Origin: Bacillota bacterium
Lineage (GTDB): Bacteria > Bacillota > Clostridia > Peptostreptococcales > Anaerovoracaceae
Length of the DNA stretch: 64,000 nt
Assembly: GCA_019420305.1 (NCBI GenBank)
Contig: JAHZHL010000016.1
Span: 16,562 to 80,561 of the forward strand
Reading direction: 5' to 3'
Shown: positions 58,581 to 64,000 of the stretch, one piece after another
Position numbering within the stretch: the stretch's first letter is position 1
Layout: the number at the start of each line of letters is the position of its first letter
The notes under the pieces: generated by a model
Told to the model about the DNA's origin: nothing
Database searches by the model: none
The model's input: the letters and a program-made list of their open reading frames with translations, nothing else
Made by a program: the position numbers and the translations under genes

Positions 58581-61500
58581 CTATTTCTTTTCTACATCAA
58601 TTCCCGTCTTATGTCCGTTCAGGTCGTATTCTTTCAAATCGCTTCCTTCCGCGATTTCAAGAGCCAGGGTTTCTTTCATAATATAGTCTTTATGAGCTTC
58701 TACCGCGGCAGCGACTTCTTCATCTGCCGAAAGAAGAATCTCAATCTTATCCATCATCTCAAAATTCTTCTGTTTTCTCAGCTGCTGTACCTTGGAAATC
58801 AGTTCTCTCGCCAGACCTTCCGCAATCAGCTCGTTATTCAGCGTTGTGTCCAGAATCGTAAAGACGTTGTTTTCCATGGCCACCGCGAATCCCTCTTTGG
58901 CGCTGATGCGCATGTCCACCATATCCGTGGTAATCTCTGTCGGCTCTCCATTCAGTTCCAGTGTAATTTTTCCGTCCGCTTCCAGCTTGGCCACCGTATC
59001 CGCCGCGTCCGCCTTGGCTAAAGCGCCGCCAAAGGCTTTGATATTCTTGCCCAGAATCGGTCCCGCCACTTTGAAGTTCGGCTTTAAGCTGTAGTTCATA
59101 TACTGATCCAGCTCTTTTTCAAACACAACCTTCTTCACATTGAGCTCTTCCATAATCAGCGGCGTCAGATCCCCAATCAGCTCCTCGTATTTTCCGTCAA
59201 CCAGGATTTCCGAAAGAGGCTGTCTTACTTTGATCCGTTCCTTTTCACGGGTACCGCGTCCCAGTCCCACAAGGGCGCGCACCAGATCCATCCGTTCTTC
59301 GGTTCTCGCGTCAATCCGCTCCTCATCCGCTTTCGGGAAATAAGCGATATGAACGGATTCTTCGCCGGTCAGATTCACATACATCTCGTCCGCGATAAAC
59401 GGTGCGAAGGGCGCGATCAACTTGGCAACGCCTACCAGAACTTCGTAGGTTGTCGCGTATACCGACTTCTTATCTTCGTTCAGTTCTTCTCCCCAGAAGC
59501 GTCTTCTCGCCCGGCGGATATACCAGTTGGAAAGATCTTCAACCACAAATTCCTGAATCTTTCTCACGGACTTCATGTGATCGTAATGATCCATATCTTC
59601 CGTCACTTCTTTAATCAGTTTGTTATACTTGGAAAGAATCCACCGGTCCAGCTCCGGACGAGCCGCGTAATCCACAGACAGCTCCGCCGGCTCCATGTTA
59701 TCCTGGTTGGAGTAAAGCACGAAGAAATTATATACATTCCTCAGGGTTCCGAAGAATTTGCTTACAATCTCCACAAGCCCTTCCTCGTCAAATCTCGTCG
59801 GCGACCAGGCCGGAGAAACATGCAGCAGATACCATCTTGTAGCGTCCGCCCCGTATTTGTCAAAGAGCTCAAACGGATCTACCGTGTTGCCTCTCGACTT
59901 ACTCATTTTCTTTCCGTCTTTATCCAGAATCAGATCATTGACCAGAACATTTTTATATGGCGCCTTCCCTTTGATAAAGGTGGAAATAGCCATCAGAGAG
60001 TAGAACCACCCTCTGGTCTGGTCGATGCCCTCGCAGATAAAGTCTGCCGGGAACAGTTCTTCATCAAAGTTTTCTTTATTTTCAAAAGGATAATGCTGCT
60101 GGGCGAAAGGCATCGATCCGCTGTCAAACCAGCAGTCCATAACCTCCGGAATCCGGCTCATGGTCTTTCCGCATTCCGGACAGGTCAGATGCACATCATC
60201 CACATACGGACGATGCAGTTCGATACTTTCGTCAATATCCTCCTGGGCTTTTTCTACCAGTTCCGCCCGGCTGCCGATGCATTCCAGATGACCGCATTCG
60301 CAGCGCCAGATCGGAATCGGCGTACCCCAGTAGCGGTTTCTGGAAATCGCCCAGTCCTTTACTTCTTCCAGCCAGTTTCCGAACCGCTTTTCTCCTACAA
60401 AATCCGGGAACCAGTTTACTGTATTATTGTTTGCCACCAGCTGATCCTTCAGCTTGCTCATTTCAATGTACCAGCTGGGCTTCGCGTAATAAACCAGCGG
60501 AGTTCCGCATCTCCAGCAGTGCGGATAATTGTGGACAATCTTTTCTTTGGCGAAAATTTTGTTTTCGCCCGCCAGCCACTTGATAATGTCAATATCCAGC
60601 CCGTCTTCCATGACAAAACGGCCCTTCCACGGCGTCTCCGTGTATTTTCCTTCTTCGTCCACCGGATTAACAACCGGAAGATTATAGCGTCGGCCGGTCT
60701 GATAGTCATCCTCACCGAAAGCAGGCGCCGTATGAACAATGCCCGTACCGTCTTCAATGGTGACATAGTCGGCGCAGGTTACGAAGAACGCCTTCTTATC
60801 CGGCTTTACAAAAGGCATCAGCTGTTCGTATTCCACATACTCCAGCTCTTTTCCTTTCATCTCCTGCAGGATCTCATAGTTTTCCGCTCCCAGCACTTTG
60901 TCCGCTAAAACCTTTGCCACATAGAAAATATTGCCTTCTTCCTCTCCTGCAGTCATCTTTACCTTCACATAGTCTACATCCGGCCCTACGGTCAGGGAAA
61001 CATTGGAAGCCAGCGTCCACGGCGTCGTCGTCCATGCCAGGAAGTACTCATCCGCGTCCTTTCTCTTGAATTTCGCAGTAATGGTAGTTACTTTTACTTC
61101 TTTATACCCTTGCGCAACTTCATGGGAAGCCAGCCCTGTTCCGCAGCGCGGGCAATAAGGCAGAATCTTATGACCTTCATAAATCAGTCCTGCCTTGAAA
61201 AATTCCTTCAGAATCCACCATCCGGTCTCAATGAAGTTATTATCCAGCGTAATATAGGGGTTGTCCAGATCAATGAGATACCCCATGCGCTTTGTCATCT
61301 CCCGCCACATACCTTCATAGGTAAATACGGACTCCCGGCACTTTTCATTAAACTCCTTGATTCCATAGGTTTCAATATCCTTCTTGCCGCTCATCTTGAG
61401 CTGCTTTTCCACTTCAATTTCAACGGGAAGCCCGTGGGTATCCCATCCGGCCTTTCTTTTTACTTTAAAGCCCTGCATCGTCTTATAACGGCACACTGAA

Positions 61501-61694
61501 TCCTTCAGCGTCCTTGCGATAACATGGTGAATTCCAGGCCTTCCGTTGGCAGTCGGAGGTCCCTCATAAAAGATGAAGGACGGCTGCCCCTCTCTTGTCG
61601 TTACGCATTTGTGGAGAAGATCTTCTTTCTCCCAGTTGTCTGCCTGCTCCATCTGCAGCTCAGCAATCGGCTTTTCCGATAAGTTCTTAAACAT
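58581..61694 (-). CDS. ileS: Isoleucine-tRNA ligase, long (type 2) form
   Basis: The enzyme charges tRNA-Ile with isoleucine. The 1037 residues show the class I signature PPTANGRPGIHHV (HIGH region) at about 46-58, the editing domain with AWTTTPWTLASN, a zinc-type CPECGKTMS, and KMSKSRGN at about 597-604. The length and the GIHH variant resemble the eukaryote-like type 2 enzymes, some of which tolerate mupirocin; resistance is not shown here. It is preceded by a complete T-box leader. Confidence 0.96.
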   Translation of the reverse strand: MFKNLSEKPIAELQMEQADNWEKEDLLHKCVTTREGQPSFIFYEGPPTANGRPGIHHVIARTLKDSVCRYKTMQGFKVKRKAGWDTHGLPVEIEVEKQLKMSGKKDIETYGIKEFNEKCRESVFTYEGMWREMTKRMGYLIDLDNPYITLDNNFIETGWWILKEFFKAGLIYEGHKILPYCPRCGTGLASHEVAQGYKEVKVTTITAKFKRKDADEYFLAWTTTPWTLASNVSLTVGPDVDYVKVKMTAGEEEGNIFYVAKVLADKVLGAENYEILQEMKGKELEYVEYEQLMPFVKPDKKAFFVTCADYVTIEDGTGIVHTAPAFGEDDYQTGRRYNLPVVNPVDEEGKYTETPWKGRFVMEDGLDIDIIKWLAGENKIFAKEKIVHNYPHCWRCGTPLVYYAKPSWYIEMSKLKDQLVANNNTVNWFPDFVGEKRFGNWLEEVKDWAISRNRYWGTPIPIWRCECGHLECIGSRAELVEKAQEDIDESIELHRPYVDDVHLTCPECGKTMSRIPEVMDCWFDSGSMPFAQQHYPFENKENFDEELFPADFICEGIDQTRGWFYSLMAISTFIKGKAPYKNVLVNDLILDKDGKKMSKSRGNTVDPFELFDKYGADATRWYLLHVSPAWSPTRFDEEGLVEIVSKFFGTLRNVYNFFVLYSNQDNMEPAELSVDYAARPELDRWILSKYNKLIKEVTEDMDHYDHMKSVRKIQEFVVEDLSNWYIRRARRRFWGEELNEDKKSVYATTYEVLVGVAKLIAPFAPFIADEMYVNLTGEESVHIAYFPKADEERIDARTEERMDLVRALVGLGRGTREKERIKVRQPLSEILVDGKYEELIGDLTPLIMEELNVKKVVFEKELDQYMNYSLKPNFKVAGPILGKNIKAFGGALAKADAADTVAKLEADGKITLELNGEPTEITTDMVDMRISAKEGFAVAMENNVFTILDTTLNNELIAEGLARELISKVQQLRKQKNFEMMDKIEILLSADEEVAAAVEAHKDYIMKETLALEIAEGSDLKEYDLNGHKTGIDVEKK

Positions 61695-61736
61695 ACCCTT
61701 TTCCTCTCTATCCTTGATTTATTGGTTTTCCGTTTC

Positions 61737-61965
61737 GAAAAAAGAAATCCCTGATTCTCTTTTTTCGAGAATCAGGGACGATAATTTACCGCGGTACCAC
61801 CCTGCTTGCAACATAACGATGCCACTTCATTTCGGGGTAGAGACTCCGAAGTGATCTTCACATACCGCTTCACCAACGCTCTCTCAGCCAAAAAGCGTCT
61901 CTCTGTAAGGCTCTTACACGGAGCTACTGTCTTCATCTGCGCCTCTTTCTATTTACTTTACATAC
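61737..61965 (-). promoter_or_regulatory. T-box leader of ileS
   Basis: On the minus strand the leader contains the AGTA-bulge area, GAGAGAGC, a specifier loop with GAAGATCACTTC whose codon ATC (61855-61853) reads isoleucine, and the T-box GCAGGGTGGTACCGCGG (61805-61789). The terminator TCCCTGATTCTC pairs with GAGAATCAGGGA (arms 61748-61759 and 61767-61778) and is followed by TTTCTTTTTT. Uncharged tRNA-Ile should favour the antiterminator and switch ileS on. Confidence 0.95.
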
Positions 61966-61971
61966 GTTGAT

Positions 61972-62000
61972 ATTTTATATGTTCGCGCCCGCAAAGTCAA
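61972..62000 (-). promoter_or_regulatory. Sigma-A promoter of ileS
   Basis: The minus strand reads TTGACT (62000-61995), exactly 17 nt, then TAAAAT (61977-61972). Transcription starts just ahead of the T-box. It lies 9 nt past the stop of the preceding minus-strand gene. Confidence 0.82.
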
Positions 62001-62008
62001 GCAGGAAT

Positions 62009-63295
62009 TTAACGCTTTTGCAAGCTTTCAAAACCAAATAAGGCTAAAGCCTCTTCCATATCTTTTCTTGTCAAAATACAAAGTTGATCACTTTTCTTTT
62101 GCAGATTCACTATTTTTTTCTCACACTCATCAAAAACATCCAGTTCGGTTTCTGTCAATTCCCCATACTCAAGCAACAAACTTCGTTTTCGTTCCCAGTT
62201 ATGCTCCTCCTCCGCTTTCTGAACTGCGGCAGCATCCGCCGCGACTGCCTTTCCAAGTCCAACCGCGAATTTTTCAGCCAAACTTTCGTAATCCGTGCAC
62301 CCTGTTTTCGTCCTAACCATCTGATCCAGTTTTTCCATCAAATCGGTACGCTCTTTTTCAAAGGCCCGTTCCAGTCTCCCCGTAAGTGCCTTCGAAACGC
62401 CCAGTGTAATATAATACTTTCCAACCTTGTTAAACACCTTTGCGCTATCTTTTTCTGAAGCCTCTATATAAGGAAAACAAAGTCCGGATTCGCTCTGAAT
62501 CAACTCCACGCTTCTCCCTTCATCGAAACCTCCCATATTGGGGGAAAAACCTGTCCAGGGGAAGCTTCCCTCTGGGGTTAAGTCAATGGAAATAATCGAA
62601 CGTGTTTGGCTGTCTCTGCCATCAACTTCCGCTTCCATATGTACATTCCCATCATCAAACATATATCCCGAAAAATTTTCCGCCTCTGCCTCTTTGAGTG
62701 CTTCTCTCAATTTGATTCCTAGAAGGCTCTTCATCCCCATTTTTTCAAGCTGCTGTTCTGCAGATCGATAGGATGAAAACTCCGTTCTGGTGGTGGCAAA
62801 CTTCAAATTATACTTCCTGCAGATCTCCTCTACTTTCGAGGGAACATCATAAATTGCGTTTTCACTTGTATCCGCAAGCCGCTCCCATTCCTCTTCCGTC
62901 ATATGATCCAGATAATAATGGTACTCCTGTACCGCTTTGAATTCGACCGACTGCTGCAATGCGTTAATCGGCGTCACAGAACCGTCCCGATTTTTCGTAT
63001 AAGGGAAAAATATTCCCGCCGCATAAGAAATCGCTCCTACAGAGAACATCAGGACCAAAACAGCTGCCAGTACAAACAGCAGTTTCCTTTTTTCTCTCTT
63101 TCCTCTAAAACCAGTTCCTTCAACAACAATTCGTTCCGCAAATCCTTTTAGTATCCTTTTTCTACTCCTGAGTCCCTGTAGCTTTAACAGCTGTGCTGTA
63201 AGGAAATCAGCAGTATCCACATCGTCGTCCTCAATCGCACGTCCCAGTTCTTCTTTCAGCCTTGCAATTTTCAAATCATTCTTTCTCTGTTCCAT
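62009..63295 (-). CDS. Probable membrane anti-sigma factor, unrecognised family
   Basis: The 428-residue protein has a cytoplasmic N-terminus of about 68 residues (helical, KIARLKEELGRAIEDDDVDTADFLTAQLLKL), one membrane helix at about 70-93 (LLFVLAAVLVLMFSVGAISYAAG) and a large external domain rich in Glu and Lys. It follows the sigma gene by 15 nt. The layout matches anti-sigma factors, although no zinc-binding or DUF4367 motif is visible. An alternative is a membrane target of the sigma factor. Confidence 0.65.
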   Translation of the reverse strand: MEQRKNDLKIARLKEELGRAIEDDDVDTADFLTAQLLKLQGLRSRKRILKGFAERIVVEGTGFRGKREKRKLLFVLAAVLVLMFSVGAISYAAGIFFPYTKNRDGSVTPINALQQSVEFKAVQEYHYYLDHMTEEEWERLADTSENAIYDVPSKVEEICRKYNLKFATTRTEFSSYRSAEQQLEKMGMKSLLGIKLREALKEAEAENFSGYMFDDGNVHMEAEVDGRDSQTRSIISIDLTPEGSFPWTGFSPNMGGFDEGRSVELIQSESGLCFPYIEASEKDSAKVFNKVGKYYITLGVSKALTGRLERAFEKERTDLMEKLDQMVRTKTGCTDYESLAEKFAVGLGKAVAADAAAVQKAEEEHNWERKRSLLLEYGELTETELDVFDECEKKIVNLQKKSDQLCILTRKDMEEALALFGFESLQKR

Positions 63296-63310
63296 ACTAC
63301 CGCTCCTTTC

Positions 63311-63829
63311 TCACAGCCGATCCGACAAGCCCAGATCCATAACAATATTTCTCACTGCCTTTCGCAGTCGTACATATTTCATCTTCAAAGCGCTTTCCCG
63401 AATCCGCTTTTCCCGCGCAATCTCCCTCATCGGCTTGTGCTCAACATAGTAGCTCTGGTACAGCTCTTTCTGTTCATCTGTAAGCTGGCTCAGTACCTGT
63501 TTCATATATTCCTGCTCGTCAATTTCTTGTTCCCCTTGCCATATCAGTTCATCAAAAAGATCTCTCCGATCCACTGCCATATTTTCCTGAAGCTCTAGAG
63601 ACTCATTCCTTTTTTCTTCTCTCAACGTCTCTAATACTTTAATTTTTGCAGTCTTATAAAGAAATGCTTCCGGCTTTTCATGTTTCATGAAATCTTCCCC
63701 TTTTTGCCAGGCGATCAAGAACACTTCCTGAGTAAGATCTTCCGCAAGAAAAGCTTCTCTAGTCATTGCATATATATAATTATAGATTCGAATATAATTC
63801 TGGCGGCAAATTTTCTTAAAGCTTTTCAC
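63311..63829 (-). CDS. RNA polymerase sigma factor, ECF-like
   Basis: From the GTG at 63829 (8 nt after AGGAGG) the gene gives 172 residues. Region 2 is at about 10-75 (YIRIYNYIYAMTREAFLAEDLTQEVFLIAWQKGEDF, AFLYKTAKIKVLETLR) and region 4 at about 110-165 (LTDEQKELYQSYYVEHKPMREIAREKRIRESALKMKYVRLRKAV). The ATG six codons earlier has no ribosome site. It lies just after an rRNA operon terminator. I did not find the TTGCAAC-N16-CGTT promoter of the other ECF system here, so its promoter differs. Confidence 0.85.
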   Translation of the reverse strand: MKSFKKICRQNYIRIYNYIYAMTREAFLAEDLTQEVFLIAWQKGEDFMKHEKPEAFLYKTAKIKVLETLREEKRNESLELQENMAVDRRDLFDELIWQGEQEIDEQEYMKQVLSQLTDEQKELYQSYYVEHKPMREIAREKRIRESALKMKYVRLRKAVRNIVMDLGLSDRL

Positions 63830-63906
63830 GTCCTTTCCCTCCTTCATTTATATATGTGAAAATCTGCTCTAGGTAACAAAAAAATCTCCCGCACTTTTCA
63901 AGGCAA

Positions 63907-63939
63907 GAAAAAAAGGAACGATAGAGGTTCTATCGTTCC
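63907..63939 (-). terminator. Terminator of the rRNA operon
   Basis: GGAACGATAGA (63915-63925) pairs perfectly with TCTATCGTTCC (63929-63939) across a 3-nt loop. On the minus strand the stem is followed by TTTTTTTC. It lies just past the 5S rRNA 3' end. Confidence 0.92.
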
Positions 63940-63951
63940 TTTTTCGCTTAA

Positions 63952-64000
63952 ACCGGCAACGTCCTACTTTCCCAGGCAGTCTCCCGCCAAGTATCCTCAG
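63952..64000 (-). rRNA. rrf: 5S rRNA, 3' part, running off the right edge
   Basis: The minus strand reads CTGAGGATACTTGGCGGGAG, then a CTGCCTGGGAAAGTAGGACG block and TTGCCGG, the standard 3' third of a Clostridia 5S rRNA. A strong terminator follows at once. The exact 3' end is estimated to within a few bases. Confidence 0.9.

Noticed and set aside
59349..60908. 519-codon plus-strand open frame
   Set aside because: Antisense shadow of ileS; the minus frame carries the synthetase motifs and codon pattern.

Overview
The window looks like a chromosomal segment of an endospore-forming, anaerobic member of the Bacillota, class Clostridia (a Lachnospiraceae-like or related lineage; I cannot fix genus). 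The reasons are the sporulation regulator SpoIIID beside an Mbl/MreB gene, a T-box leader before ileS, AGGAGG-type ribosome sites with frequent TTG/GTG starts, the Firmicute rimP-nusA-ylxR-ylxQ-infB-rbfA cluster, and fermentative arginine catabolism. Most genes lie on the minus strand. The 3' end of a 5S rRNA enters at the right edge.

Layout. 1-3.97 kb: an accessory block of small, lineage-specific membrane and secreted proteins, one of them frameshifted, next to an ECF sigma/anti-sigma pair. Three copies of the same promoter pattern (TTGCAAC, 16 nt, CGTTRR) tie the sigma gene to a secreted protein and to a small-gene operon. 4-7.4 kb: arginine deiminase operon arcB-arcA-arcC, preceded by a MocR-type regulator whose PLP site is degenerate. 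8.9-11.06 kb: a THUMP-domain RNA methyltransferase and mbl. 11.06-11.66 kb: a 600-nt gap with a sigma-54-like promoter and a strong hairpin. Then spoIIID, ftsH, two membrane or secreted unknowns, pyrG and a threonine aldolase.

18.2-21.4 kb: two direct copies of a 176-bp element with terminal inverted repeats flank a three-gene cassette that includes an ankyrin-type lipoprotein. 21.5-24.3 kb: a DUF4342 protein and an OmpR-type two-component system, with four 7-bp motifs at an exact 11-bp period upstream. 24.3-28.4 kb: YitT, a solitary beta-type DNA methyltransferase and a YgiQ radical SAM protein in one overlapping operon. 28.5-34.6 kb: a CHAP/SH3b wall protein, then a transglutaminase-DUF58-MoxR operon.

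34.8-46.8 kb: the translation and RNA cluster, transcribed rimP, nusA, ylxR, ylxQ, infB, rbfA, nrnA, truB, ribF, class II aldolase, rpsO, pnp. 46.9-52.4 kb: citrate synthase (+ strand), a BMP-type lipoprotein, a nitrilase-family amidase, a Nudix hydrolase, an EamA transporter and a small P-loop protein. 52.5-55.8 kb: molybdate transporter modABC with a MoeA-like molybdopterin-binding protein. 55.8-58.5 kb: rlmN, a small unknown gene, and a DUF2089 regulator/membrane pair behind a 15-bp palindrome. 58.6-62.0 kb: ileS with its promoter and T-box. 62.0-64.0 kb: a second sigma factor with a probable membrane anti-sigma protein, an rRNA-operon terminator and partial 5S rRNA.

No CRISPR array, transposase gene, prophage or tRNA gene was seen. 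All identifications are by reading motifs; no database search was run.
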